Shown: piece after piece, positions 22,146 to 33,855 of the stretch
Position numbering within the stretch: position 1 is the stretch's first letter
Layout: every line of letters begins with the position of its first letter
Assembly (NCBI GenBank): GCA_958450365.1
Contig: CAUEEP010000742.1
Coordinates: 3,330,501-3,394,500, forward strand
Source: Mesorhabditis belari
Taxonomy: Eukaryota; Nematoda; Chromadorea; Rhabditida; Rhabditidae
DNA: 64,000 bases
Direction of reading: 5' to 3'
Made by a program: the position numbers and the translations under genes
Notes under the pieces: generated by a model
Told to the model about the DNA's origin: nothing
Seen by the model: only the letters and a program-made list of their open reading frames with translations
Databases searched by the model: none

Positions 22146-22334
22146 GTAATCGATGTGGGCCGATCGATGTGGGCCGATCGATGTGGGCCGATCGATGTGG
22201 GCCGATCGATGTGGGCCGATCGATGTGGGCCGATCGATGTGGGCCGATCGATGTGGGCCGATCGATGTGGGCCGATCGATGTGGGCCGATCGATGTGGGC
22301 CGATCGATGTGGGCCGATCGATGTGGGCCGCTAA
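22146..22334. repeat. 14-bp minisatellite (gatgtgggccgatc)n
   Basis: About 13 perfect copies of a 14-bp GC-rich unit in AT-rich surroundings. It has no stop in any frame, which explains several 64-137 codon open frames on both strands. Near-zero divergence implies recent expansion or assembly-sensitive copy number. Confidence 0.95.
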
Positions 22335-22490
22335 GACCCACATTTGTCGTAACAAAACTTTAGACGCTGATAACTTCTGACATATTACCAAAAACGGAAC
22401 ATATATATTCTGAATCAGCATGAAATTCTGCGTCGAATGGTATAGCATTTGACCGGCTCAACCAATTGACCTTCCTTCGTAAGTAGCCTC
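22335..22490. repeat. Dispersed repeat shared with both arms of the inverted duplication
   Basis: The order acaaaactttagacgctgat, aaaaacggaac, attctg, catgaaattctg and ttgaccttcc matches, with divergence, 44275-44405 and (inverted) 43490-43565. There the same DNA adjoins a tRNA-like B box, so this is probably the tail of a SINE-like family. Confidence 0.5.
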
Positions 22491-22754
22491 TCCTGGATGT
22501 CGCAAATCTTTCTTTAAAATATCTTTGTCCTTTTGGGAGGGTTTTCTTGCTGGATGAATAACAAGAATGAATCTGTTATTATGAATGTATTTCAATTTTC
22601 TTCTGTCATTCGAAATTACCACAACGTCTAGGCTTAGAAAGGGCCATAGAAAGAACGTTTTTAGAATATGATCTCCTTGAATGATCACAGATCTGTGATC
22701 ATTTAAGAAATTTTCAATGTTTTTCATTATCTTTCCAATCGATTTTACTAGCAA
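22458..22754 (-). CDS. Unrecognised 98-codon open frame
   Basis: The frame reads a basic protein with LKTFFLWPFLSLDVVVISND and FILVIHPARKPSQKDKD. It overlaps the dispersed repeat at its 3' end and has no splice partners that I can see. It may be a fragment of a retroelement or host gene. Low confidence that it is expressed. Confidence 0.2.
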   Translation of the reverse strand: MLVKSIGKIMKNIENFLNDHRSVIIQGDHILKTFFLWPFLSLDVVVISNDRRKLKYIHNNRFILVIHPARKPSQKDKDILKKDLRHPGEATYEGRSIG

Positions 22755-23167
22755 ATTTCAATTCTTTTTTGAGATGCTGGGTTGTGAATTTGATAGGGGT
22801 GGTGACCATGGTGGCTTCCCCAATTTTGAAGTTTTTCAAAGTATAAATTCGCATCATTGTTCATCAAGTTCTCCTAGAGTTCTCCAAGCCCATAATTAGA
22901 AGAAGAAGAATCCACTTCCACCCAATTTCCCCTTGGGTCTCCTCTTCAAAAATTTCAACAAGCAATTATTTCATTTATATTGAGAAAAACCTCATCCATA
23001 CGTAATTATTTCAAATTTGCTTTTCATTGATCCATTTCTTAGCTGAGCGAGCTCATTGTGAAAAACAAAGAGCCCCAGATCTTGGCTTGACTTTTTCCCC
23101 TTTGCTTTCGCCTCCATCCATACCCAATCCATAAAATAAGCAGTTTCAAGTTCGATCAGCCTCTACG

Positions 23168-23973
23168 ATGCACTCAAAAATCAATGCTCTGTTTGAGGTT
23201 CTGAAAGAAGCCGAAATTTTCCAAGCACTCGCTTTAGGCGGAGGCATCACAGGTGGGTTCACTGCTAGCAGTCTTTGAAAACAAAAGCTTTCCAGCTGTT
23301 TTTGTTCAGCTCAACTTTTGGGCACAAGAAGTTGCGGTTCAAAGTGTGGCGAAACCCGAGAATCCAAATGAGACGTTGGAAATCAGTAGCGAGTTGTTTA
23401 TTGCAATTGGTGAATGGCTGATTGTTCTAAATGGCTTTGTAAGTGTTCTTCTTCCTTAAGCTCTTCCTTAAATTCTTCCTTAAACTCTTCCTTAAATTCT
23501 TCCTTAAAACATTGAAATAGTTTAGCTAGAGGTGAGAGTTTTTTTTCCAAGAAAAAAAGAAGAAAAAAAATCGAGTATATTCAGGTTTCTCTTTTGGGAA
23601 TAATAACAAATTTGTTCGCTATTTATTTCACTGTAATGAACGATGGGCTGGCTTTGCTTTTCAGGTAAGATTCATGGTTTTGCCTTCGATTTAAATTTTA
23701 TTTGATTTCCTAGTTCTTTGTGAAGTTATATAGAAGAAAATGGAAATAAATTTACAGAAAGATCTAGGGATTTGAACAATTAGCTCTTGTTTTAGACTTA
23801 TCGCAACATCAGAGAATGGCTGGCAACTCTTTTACACTTTCATGCAATCAACGAAATTCCTATGTCTACTATTTAGTGAGAGGTCTAGAATTTTTGAGGA
23901 AAATCGGAACTTAACTGACTTGACTAGTACTTTTCAAAAGAATCGAACAATCTTTAAGCTGTCCAACGGATAA
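23168..23973 (+). CDS. Unrecognised small membrane protein
   Basis: Four exons, 23168-23252, 23296-23438, 23585-23664 and 23796-23973, join in phase through GT-AG introns as short as 43 bp and give 161 residues. An amphipathic start (LFEVLKEAEIFQALALGGG) is followed by LFIAIGEWLIVLNGFVSLLG and ITNLFAIYFTVMNDGLALLF. These give about two membrane segments (near residues 64-83 and 85-105), then a polar tail. No family comes to mind. The phase-consistent exons argue for a real gene. Alternative 3' splicing is possible, since DNA after the stop (24170-24280) also has open frames. Confidence 0.55.
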
Positions 23974-24698
23974 TTTGGTGATCTGGTTTTGTATTTTTTA
24001 CGCCGACACTTTCTCCCTTTGTCTTTACTATCCACAGCTCTTCATTTCACTCAGGTTTGGGCAGAGAAACAAAATAAATGAATAGTTAAAGTCGAGAGAT
24101 CTTCCCAATCATTAAACATAGTTTTTTAAAAACTGTACAATATTTTTGACACATTGGGGACAAGCATGGGCTTCAAAAATACAACCAAAAATAGATTTAA
24201 GCATAAATATTGGAAGAAATGGAAGTTGGGTTAAAGGGATCGATGAAGTTGGTGCTGTGCTTCGCCCAATTAAATTGGTAATCTGGATGAGAGGAAAGGC
24301 TTCGATAAGGAGTCGAAAATGAGTCGAGACCGAGGAGTGATGGATTTCTCGATTGCGAGAATCAAAGTGGCAGTAGCTCGGTCAGACAAAAGGACACAAA
24401 ACTTCTCATTCGATTCCCACCGAAGATCCATTTCTCGTTCATCCTTTCAACATGGTATTTCCGTTTTGCGAAGAGATCTCAACGGTGCATTCCGTTGAGC
24501 ATTAAACGGCATTAAGCGCTAAGCACAGACTTGACAAAGGTGAAAGTTCTAGTTCAACATTTCCAGTTCTTCTTCACAATACTTGATTGTAGAATCTCGT
24601 TAGATTAAAGATGAATAAATTCGAGAATAGTAGTGAAGTTCTGTTTTGATTCTTCAAAGCAATTTTCCTAAATCGCTCAAACAAAAAATAGAATATTA
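23974..24698. other. Intergenic DNA, no accepted gene
   Basis: A roughly 60-codon stretch without stop near 24140-24320 reads GRNGSWVKGIDEVGAVLRPI but lacks Met and splice partners. Otherwise nothing was recognised upstream of the CUB-like gene. Confidence 0.25.
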
Positions 24699-24802
24699 TA
24701 CCGTATTCTCTCTCATAGTACTGCACTCTCTAATAGTATTGCGGTCCAGGAGGGGGTTGAAAAAATAGTAGTGCGCACTACTATTAGAGAGAGAATACGG
24801 TA
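24699..24802. mobile_element. 104-bp MITE with taccgtattctctct ends
   Basis: The ends taccgtattctctct and agagagaatacggta are perfect inverted repeats beside TA. An inner catagtactgcactctctaa partly repeats the tip. The termini match those of the larger element at 1082-1900, so this is a deletion derivative or a member of the same family. Confidence 0.85.
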
Positions 24803-25029
24803 TTTAAGTTTACGTAATGATTGTTAAGTTCAATATTCGGTTTTTGAAAAAAAACAAAAGATTGTAGTCTTACGAGAATCGCAAAAAGAATATGGGTAGT
24901 CAAGGGAAATGGATAAGCGGCTTATGGCCATTTCAAACATTTCAAAATACTGATAAGGTGAAAATCGTTTAACGCTTTTTTTCGTGGATAGTTGGGAGTT
25001 TTTTTTGTTTGATTGAGTTCACCAAGAAA

Positions 25030-28000
25030 ATGTTCAAATTATTGCTTCAACTTTTCACTTTTACCTATGCAATATCAGGTAAATTTTGAGAATTTGATCG
25101 TACTTTGATTATTTGATTTGATTATTTAATCTTAAAAAAGATAAATCTTGACTTTTATTGAAGATCAACCTTTAGCAACAAATGGGGAGATGTTTCGCGT
25201 TGAGTTGAATGAAGTCGATGCTTCTTATGCGATCGATGGAACATTATTTGATCAAGACACTGTTCGTATAAAATTTCTCTTATAGAATTTGACAATAGCA
25301 GCTTTCTCACTTTTTTTTATTGGGTTGGTGCATTGAAAACTGCGGGGCTATTTCGCGGGACTTGCAGCTAAAGAAAACAACGGCATAGAAGCAGCTGAGC
25401 AGCTGAAAAGGAGATTTATTTACTTCAACATTTCTTCTAATTATTGCGAAAAAATGATGCTTCCAACTTTTTATTTTTTAGTATTTTTCTTTACTTCTTC
25501 TATTGCACTCGAGAATCTGCCACTGGGATATATTCACCTGATGCTTCATGTGCTCCTACAAGAGCACAGTACAGGCTTGGCAGCTGCTAATATTAAAAAG
25601 ATATATGGCGAGGACTCACCTTCCGAAAGAACGTGTCAAGTATGGTTTGCCAAGTTTCGATCTGGGGACAAATCTTTGAAAGAAGCAGAGGGCCGTGGAG
25701 CGGCACCCCAACTCGATGGCTCCAAATTACTCGAACTCATTACCAACGACCATCGGATATCATCGCGTGAATTGGGAGATGAGTTAGGGGTTGATCATGC
25801 TACAGTGCTAACGCACCTTCATACCCTTTGATTTAAATCGAAACTTGGGGCTTGGGTGCCCCATGACTTCACTGACCCCCAGAAGTGGCAGTGCGCCTCG
25901 ATCGCCCGCCGCCCATCTCTCACGATACAAAAGGAAATCTTTTCTTCAGGAAAGAGGACAGGAAACCCGAAAGTGACCCTAAGCCCGATTTGCACTAGAA
26001 GAAGTTTATGCTCTGCGTTTTCTGGGGTATGGAGGGAGTGGTGTACTGGGAGTTGCTAGAAGCAAGACGACCGTAAGCAACAAATACAGGAACAGTTGGA
26101 AAAGGTGAATGAATCGCTGAAGAAGAATAGGTCCTCGAAGTCAAAAATGGTTCTCCTCGACGACAACGCGCGCCCCAATGTTGCAAAACGACTCGCCCCA
26201 AAATAAACAGCCTGGTTGGGAGCTTTTGGCGCACCCCAAACAGTCCGAACCCGTTTATTATTTATTATGGTAATGGCTTGAGGAGCTTTCGATTCAGAAG
26301 AAGCAGTCAAAAATTGGCTAGAAAAGTTTTTCGATTCAAAGCCAAGATCCTAGTAGGAAAGAGGAATCCGCAAATTGCTTGTAAAATGAGCAGAAGTCGT
26401 CCAGAAACACGGACAGAGTATGGCGCATCGGCGTAACCCCTGTCTTACCGCTCAATATAATATTACCATTGTGCCCTTGAGGTTCAGAGTTAACACAATA
26501 GTAACCAAAGCAAGGGGGTACGGGAGCGCGTTTTTTATTTTCTTGTCAGAGTATCGCAATAATTCATTTCAAATAATGGAAACTATTTGGAATATGAATT
26601 TATGGTTTTATGTTGAATAAATTTTAGTTCAAAGTCTTCAAAGAAGAAGCTGTTTTCAATGCATCAATCCAATAAATAGAGCTTGAACTGAATCACAAAA
26701 AATCCTAACAATATCCTAACAATCAGAAAATCCAACATCTATATGGCCTATAAATATGCATAGACTGTAATCTGGGAAATCTCTTTTTGATTGAGGAAAG
26801 CTCTATTTTGAATTATGACTATAGTGAACGAGTTTTTGTTCAGAAGTTTTGTTGCATAGGCGTTTTGTGTTTTACCGTCTTATTCTATTCAATTTCTACC
26901 CCTTAAACCCACTCTAATCATATCCAAAAACGTTGCATAGAGATCATGATGTGTAAAAAGAAGCTTTGCGTTCGCTTTTGCTTGCATATGTAGAGTAGAG
27001 TTTCTAAAATTTTACTCTTTTCTATTGTAGTCTTTTATCAAATCTCTAGCTTCCGTGCCAAGCATAGAAAGATTTCTGTAAGCTGTAGGCTTTCTGTAAT
27101 CATGATCTGTAAAAAGAAGCTTCTTACTTAAGCACTTAAGATTTTAAGAAGCTAAAGATTCTTCAGCTCTTTCTCGTTTGGACTCCGCAAGATGCTCTTC
27201 TCGTACAATCATACTTTGAATCACAGAGTGACACTGATTTTACACACACTTTCTGATGGTCAAAAGACAATCAAGTAAGTAAAGTAAGTGAAGATGAAGG
27301 TTTATCAAAAAGAAATAGCTCAGCCAATCTACAAGTCGAAGAATGGTTTGGCACAAATTTAGTCATCGAAATGCCGAATAACACGAATTTTCGATGGGCT
27401 TTTGTTGTCCGCGGTTTCTCTAAAGATAAAGGTTTTTTTGTTTTGGATTTGAATTGCATATTGGGTTGTCCAGTTATGAATGCGCGTTTTTCACTATTTT
27501 GTAAATTTCTCAAGATACCGAAATCAAGAAAAAGATTTATATGAGTATTATTCGAAAGCTGAAGATCTCCTCTACATTTTGATAGAAAAAGTTTTTGAAT
27601 TTATTCAGCTTTTGGGCAAATTGACTGCACAGAAGAAGAGGTGGCCAGAACGTTTAATTTGCGTCGCTTTCCGTTCCATTCCTCTTTACATTTAATTTGC
27701 GTCGCTTTTCCGTTCCATTCCTCTTTACATTTAATTTGCGTCGCTTTTTCGTCTCATTCTCTCCCCCAAATTTCTTTTTTTTTAGTTTTTCGGCAGAAGT
27801 TGTGTGTGTGTGTGTGTGTGTGTTGTCTCACCCTTTTGGGTCGGAAGTTTTGCCCTCGTTCTTTCGTCATTTGATGTTTTTCTTCACGCGCACGCTGTTT
27901 TTGTAATGGGTATCGTTGCCTTTCTTTACTGCCTTTGGATCAAGTTTTGACTGCGCTCAAATTGAGTTAACCGTTTGATGTTTGGACAATAGATATATCA

Positions 28001-31000
28001 ATACAACTTTTTTGTTTAAATATAACAATTTCAGAGCATTTTTTACTTTTCTTTTCTTTTCTGGGCGGTTATTTTACATTATAAAACTTGAGGAATAGCG
28101 AAGCTGGAATGGGGGTTTTTTTTTTGGAAAACGACCTCTCCCTTTGTGCAATCAATTTCCCAAAAAGTTGAATGAATTCAAAAACTTTTTTATTCCAAAA
28201 TGTAGAGGAGATCTTCAGCTTTCGAATGATATAACACTAAACATCTGTTCGAACCCCGAAAACCCCCACCAGCCGCTACCCAAGTTATAATGTAAAATAA
28301 CCGCCCAGAAAGAAAAGAAAAGAGCCTGAAATTGTATATTAAACAAAAAGTGTATTGAATCATGCCAAACACAAACGGAACCAATGGGGAGCCAAACTGA
28401 CCAAAGGCAGAAAGAAAGGCAACGATACCCATACAAAAACAGGCGCGGAGAAACACAAAGACGAAAGAACGAGGGCAAAACTCCGACCCAAAAGGGGAGA
28501 CAACACACACACACACACAACTCGCCGAAAAACAAAAAAAAAGAAAGGGAGGATGGACAAAAGCGACGCAAAAAATGTAAAGAGGATGGCGGAAAAGCGA
28601 CGCAAAAAATGTAAAGAGGAATGGAACGAAAGCGACGCAAATAAATGTAAAGAGGAATGGAACGGAAAAACGACGCAAATTAAATGTAAAGAGGAATGGA
28701 ACGGAAAAACGACGCAAATTAAATGTAAAGAGGAATGGAACGGAAAAACGACGCAAATTAAATGTAAAGAGGAATGGAACGGAAAAACGACGCAAAAAGA
28801 AAGAGGAATGGAACGGAAACGACGCAAAAAAGTAAAGAGGAATGGAACGGAAAACGACGCAAAAAATGAAGAGGAATGGAACGGAAAAACGACGCAAATT
28901 AAATGAAAGAGGAATGGAACGGAAAAACGACGCAAATTAAATGTAAAGAGGAAGGCGGAAAACGACGCAAATAAATGAAAGAGGAATGGAACGGAAAACG
29001 ACGCAAATAATGAAAGAGGATGAACGGAAAAGAGAAAAAAGGGATGGGGAACGACGTAACGTTTTTGCACTCTTCTTCTGTGAGCAACCAAGTGACATAG
29101 GTCGCTTGATATCACTCATATACATCTGTTCGATATCTTGAGAAATTTACAAAATAGTAAAAATGCGCATTCATAACTGAACAAAATAATAAAAGAAAGA
29201 TATTTAGTGAATGATTTTAATGAAAATACTCAAAGAAATCTCTTTTATTTGAATGAAACGACATCGATGAATGTCTCAATTGTATCAATAGCTGATAAAA
29301 CTCAATATTTCACTTTTGTGCACACGCTTGCTTCTCCGTATGCACAAATGTCGATTCAGGCGAACATTGTGCGTTCTTTATGAAGTGAAGAATGGAGAAA
29401 AGTTAAAGAAACATAGTTTTTCTTTAACTAGATACATAGATAAAGTAGAATTATTAAATATAGAATGAAAAAACATCGAATTGTTTAATGAGACTTTACT
29501 CATATGGAATGCCGAGTGATGAGGGATCGGAAAAGTATTTGCTTTATACTTTCAAGTTTGTTTTAAGTAACAATTTTGACAAATACAAAAACATTTCCAC
29601 AGGTATTTCGATTCGTATTTAAATACTCGCTTTGTTGATAGCGCTGTTTTGAGTTTTGCGGCCACGATTGAAGTACCGCCAGGATGTTTGGGAACAATTT
29701 TCGCTTCGAAATTAAATGGTCAAATCTTTTGATTGAAATTTCATAAATTAAAAGAGTTTTAACTAAACATAATTTAACTATAAAGAACCTTAAAAGAACT
29801 AGAATGGTTAAATAAAAAAAGAGACTTTGCTTGGCAACTAGAGGCAATTATTGGATTGGTGAATTGAAAACTGGGGGTTATTGTCATATGTGACAGTTTG
29901 AGCACTTTCTTCAAAAGAAACCCATTTTGGTGTCAATGGAAAAGTTGTAGAGAATCAAAAATCAAGCTTATATCCAAATTTCCAAAAAGATACACGTAAA
30001 ATTTGTGTGTTCTGTGTGTTCTTTGTGCGGCCCCGTAATCGCTCGTCGTCTGGTGCAGGGCTTTTACATAACCCCCTCCACAACGAGTACGTAGTTTGAA
30101 AAAAAACATTTATCTTCAAATCAAAAATCCAAGCACTAACAATTCTTAAATGATGTCCAACTAAGAGAAAAAATGCAAAAAGAGGCGATTTCGACTTGTC
30201 AATTTTTGTTGATAGCTCGAGAAATTTTGTCTTTTGACCTAATCAATTCACCTAAGATATCCCAGTTGCAACTATTCAAATTCCACTTTCCTGGGCCAAT
30301 TTTTTTTGCGTAGATTCCAAAAAACACACTTTCACCACGATTTGACGACGTATCGTGATGAAAAGTGACTTTGAAAATTTCTAGATTTCAACTTTGGTGC
30401 TCAGAAGGGCAAAAACCTAAATAAAATAGAAAACATATAGAAAAACGACTACCATCGTGTAGAGCTCAACCTGAGCTTTCAGAATATACATAACACTTTT
30501 TTTCTGGGTTCTGTCGAGTACTTCTGTAGATATGGCGTATCAAAGTTGGTGAACTCCCAAACTGGCCAGCACCGTTGATGTTTTGATTAGGTCAAAAGAC
30601 AAAATTTCTCGACCTATCAACAAAAAATTGACAAGTCGAAATCGATTCTTTTTGCATTTTTTCTCTTAGTTGGACATCATTTAAGAATTGTTAGTGCTTA
30701 GATTTTTGATTTGAAGACAAAAATTTTTGTACTCGTTGTGCCCTCCCCTCTCCCCTTGCCAAACTAATCTGACCGGCTCCGAATCCTCAAATTGGACATT
30801 GGCTTCTCCTCTGGCATTGACATTGACATTGACTTCTCCAAGGCTAATCTCAATCTATTGGGTTGGTGAATTGAAAACTGCCGGCTATTCTCATATGTCC
30901 CAGTTTGAGCACTTTCTTCAAAAGAAACCCATTTTGGTGTCAATGGAAAAGTTGTAGAGAATCAAAAATCAAGCTTCTATCCAAATTTTTAGAACGATTC

Positions 31001-32805
31001 AAAAGCTGGTTTTCAAGAAATGCCAAATTTACGAATTTTCACAAAACTTGCATTTTAAGCGAAACTACTAAGTGTATCTTTTTGGAAATTTGGCTATAAG
31101 CCTAATTTTTGATTCTCTACAACTTTTCTACTCGCACCAAAATGGGTTTCTTTTGAAGAAAGTGCTCAAACGTCCTCCAGGGACATCTCCAGTTCTCCAT
31201 TTTTGAGTCTCACATTTGTCTCACACACAAACCAAAATCCTACCACGAAAGAGGAATCCGCAAATTGCCTGTAAAATGGGCAGAAGTCGTCAATAATAAT
31301 GGAAATTATTTGGAATGAATTCATGGTTTTATGTTGAATAAATTTTAGTTCAAAGTCCGGCAGTTTTCGATTCAATTCAGCAAAACTGACTCGCTCTAAA
31401 ATGGGTTTCTTCTGAAGAAAGTGCTCAAACTGTCACATATGACAATAGCCCGCAGTTTTCAATTCACCAACCCAATTGATCACTTTCATGTTAGCAAGCT
31501 GTGAAGCTCTAAAGTAAAATCATAAATCAAACGAATTGAAACTTGAAAGCTTATTGAAAACTTATTGAAATTAATCAAATAATTTAGATAAAGTTCTTTT
31601 TTAGATTTTAACTTTAACACTGTCTCCTTGAAAACGCTCGTAAATGAGGGTTTTTTGATGAGTCAAGGGTATCCGCGGCCATTGTTATATCCGAAAAACT
31701 TTGAGAAAGGCCGACCAATTCAAGTCACTTATCAAGTAGATGACTTTTGTAGGTTTAATGCATAAATAACAAAATAAGAAAAAATTACAGTGAAAATGCG
31801 AGACTCTACAGTTTTCACTAACGATTTGGTGTCGTTACAGCTTGGTTCATCGGGTGGCTTTTTTCAAATCACGATCGGAGTTAACCAATTTAAGTTAGTT
31901 AGTTAGTTGGCTATTTAGGTAGTTAGTTTAGTTAGTTATTTAGTTATTTAGTTAGTTATTTCGTGAGTTAGTTTAGTTAGTTAGTTATTTAGTTAGTTGT
32001 TTAGTTAGTTAGTTAGTTATTTAGTTAGTTAGTTAGTTAGTTTAGTTAGTTAGTTTAGTTAGTTAGTTAGTTATACTTATAAAAACATAATTATTCTATT
32101 ATTCAAATTTTACTTTAGCAAACTTTGTCTTATCTATTTATAGTGGTTTACTTTGTAACTTTAGCACAACAGATAATGGGAATCACTTGGGATTTAATGG
32201 AGAAGGTGGGCGAATGCAGGTTTGTCAGTTCTAAGTACAAAATTCGTAGGAAAAAGAAAAAAAGATAGTTAGAAAGAATATGAAATAAGATTACAGGTTC
32301 TCTACACGAGCAAAGCCAATGATGGAGCGTTTTTGTTGAGATTTGTTGCGAGCACACCATCAACAGTTGAATCAACTGAAATAATATCGACAACGAGTAC
32401 AGCAAGTAAAACAAGTACAACCAGTAAAACAAGTACAACAAGTACAACAAGTACAATGATAGCAATGACAACGACAACAAATTCTGGTACTAAATCGGCT
32501 ATCAGTTCAACTATTGATACGACATCGACAATCACCACCACCGTAACTGTTCTCACTACGGCTTCTACACATCGTAAGGACCTAGAAAGAACCTAGAAAG
32601 AATAAATAAGGACCTAGAAAGAAAGGGGGAATGAAAAATAGAAAATAAAAGCAAGAACTTAATAAGTTTTAGAGATTAAGTTTGATAAAGAGATTTAATA
32701 TTACTGAAAATTCTAGAGAGCACAACAACTCGCTCTTCTCCGACAAAACTTCAAGCTTTCTTTCTGTTTATTATTGTTTTCTTTTGTGAAAAATTAAGAC
32801 TTTGA
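25030..32805 (+). CDS. Secreted or anchored CUB-like protein with Thr/Ser-rich stalk, transposon-laden introns
   Basis: Supported exons: 25030-25078 (signal peptide MFKLLLQLFTFTYAIS), 25164-about 25267, about 27180-27272, about 27317-27434, about 29211-29370, about 29497-29549, 29603-29718, 31605-31748, 31791-31893, 32144-32219, 32297-32573 and 32717-32805. Later junctions are phase-consistent; some early ones are uncertain. The protein reads IEVPPGCLGTIFASKL, FLMSQGYPRPLLYPKNF and LGSSGGFFQITIGVNQF, a pattern I associate with nematode CUB-like domains. A Thr/Ser-rich stalk (about 32350-32570) and a hydrophobic tail FFLFIIVFF follow, suggesting a surface anchor. Nematode CUB-like secreted proteins are often stress- or pathogen-responsive, but nothing here proves that role. 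Introns hold a mariner (25320-26672), a palindromic element (27472-29179) and MITEs (29852-31475). Whether the gene still makes a full product is unknown. Confidence 0.55.
25320..26672 (+). mobile_element. Decayed mariner element
   Basis: The 1,353-bp element has ends ttgggttggtgcattgaaaa and the complement ttttcaatgcatcaatccaa, flanked by TA on both sides. The 25454-25831 frame carries the mariner helix-turn-helix part (HMLHVLLQEHSTGLAAANI, CQVWFAKFRSGDKSLKEAEG, VDHATVLTHL). Downstream, fragments of the catalytic domain persist in shifting frames (VLLDDNARPNVAKRLAP, catalytic Asp region, near 26150-26205) with stops. It lies in an intron of the CUB-like gene, in the same orientation. Confidence 0.8.
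27472..29179. mobile_element. 1.7-kb palindromic (foldback) element
   Basis: The outer ends cagttatgaatgcgc and gcgcattcataactg are inverted, with the match continuing through ctattttgtaaatttctcaa. Long arms (about 27640-28100 and 28200-28900) mirror each other in order: a 39-bp repeat with gcgtcgcttttccgttcc, a (GT)n tract, a cccttttgggtcgg block, gggtatcgttgcctttct and gggcggttattttacatt. The left arm has about three copies of the 39-bp unit, the right arm about ten. Open frames of up to 251 codons across it are repeat translation. It sits inside an intron of the CUB-like gene. Confidence 0.8.
30070..30742. mobile_element. Foldback MITE with about 160-bp arms
   Basis: The arm 30085-30250 (with ctaacaattcttaaatgatg and gcgatttcgacttgtcaatt) is mirrored at 30580-30740. 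The loop of about 330 bp has no coding capacity. It is embedded between two mariner-type ends (29852 and 30858), so it is probably a nested insertion. Confidence 0.75.
30858..31475. mobile_element. mariner-derived non-autonomous element
   Basis: Ends ttgggttggtgaattgaaaa and its complement ttttcaattcaccaacccaa enclose 618 bp; a second partial end with the same tip is at 29852. The stretch 31235-31370 (aaagaggaatccgcaaattg, gttgaataaattttagttca) closely matches the 3' part of the mariner at 26350-26640, so this is a deletion derivative of that family. It shares a roughly 90-bp inverted subterminal part with gaaacccattttggtg. Confidence 0.75.
31895..32075. repeat. (ttag)n/(agttatt)n simple repeat
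   Basis: An irregular agttagttagttatttag tract in an intron of the CUB-like gene, starting right at the donor of exon 31791-31893. Confidence 0.9.
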
Positions 32806-33049
32806 GTTTTAATTAGCATTTAATTCAATAAATGATTTAAAAGTTTTAATTTTTCTGTAATTTGATAGATTTAGGATTTGTATGCATACTTTATTGTCAA
32901 CTTTATTGTATTTGTTAAGGAAAACAAAATATGTCTTTTATGATTGATAGATACTTTATTCAGGACATGAAATAAAGTGCTCAAGATTTAAGATTAATAC
33001 ACATAAATACGAAAAAGGACCGATAAAAAGCAACACGATATGGGTAGCA
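32806..33049. other. 3' flank of the CUB-like gene
   Basis: AT-rich DNA with aataaa-like words (for example near 32829). Nothing else recognised. Confidence 0.3.
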
Positions 33050-33855
33050 TAGATAACGTCAAGAATCCAATAGGGCTTCAAGATCAGGAACATCTACAGA
33101 TAATGTATGGATAGCATAGATAACGCCAAGAATCCAATAGAGCTTCAAGATCAGGAACATCTACAGATAATGTATGTAATCTATGGATAGCACAGATAAC
33201 GCCAAGAATCCACTAGAGCTTCAAGATCAAGAACATCTACAGATAATGTATGTAATCTATGGATAGCACAGATAACGCCAAGAATCCACTAGAGCTTCAA
33301 GATCAAGAACATCTACAGATAATGTATGTAATCTATGGATAGCACAGATAACGCCAAGAATCCACTAGAGCTTCAAGATCAAGAACATCTACAGATAATG
33401 TATGTAATCTATGGATAGCACAGATAACGCCAAGAATCCACTAGAGCTTCAAGATCAAGAACATCTACAGATAATGTATGTAATCTATGGATAGCACAGA
33501 TAACGCCAAGAATCCACTAGAGCTTCAAGATCAAGCTCATCTACAGATAATGTATGTAATCTATGGATAGCACAGATAACGTCAAGAATCCACTAGAGCT
33601 TCAAGATCAAGCTCATCTACGGATAATGTATGTAATCTATGGATAGCATAGATAGCGTCAAGAATTCACTAGAGCTTCTAGATCAAGCTCATCTACGGAT
33701 AATGTATGTAATCTATGGATAGCACAGATAACGCCAAGAATCCACTAGAGCTTCAAGATCAAGCTCATCTACGGATAATGTATGTAATCTATGGATAGCA
33801 TAGATAGCGTCAAGAATTCACTAGAGCTTCTAGATCAAGAGCATCCACAGATTTA
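33050..33855. repeat. 76-bp minisatellite
   Basis: About ten units containing aagaatccactagagcttca, gaacatctacagataatgta and ctatggatagcacagataac. The period is 76 bp between successive gccaagaatcc words. Early units lack part of the block, and the last three alternate two variants (atagcgtcaagaattcac), so a two-unit higher-order pattern is emerging. Confidence 0.95.

Noticed and set aside
22083..22448. 121-137 codon frames on both strands
   Set aside because: They are explained by the 14-bp minisatellite.
24140..24320. Exon reading GRNGSWVKGIDEVGAVLRPI
   Set aside because: It looks protein-like, but no Met, acceptor or partner exon could be phased; chance is not excluded.
26420..26620. 66-codon frame as a host gene
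   Set aside because: It lies in the decayed 3' part of the mariner and partly matches the non-autonomous derivative at 31235-31370.
28190..29115. Open frames of 183-251 codons on both strands
   Set aside because: They are products of the 39-bp repeat (multiple of three) within the palindromic element; both strands are open at once.
33050..33855. CRISPR-like regular array
   Set aside because: Units are contiguous 76-bp copies with no unique spacers, in a eukaryotic sequence; it is a minisatellite.
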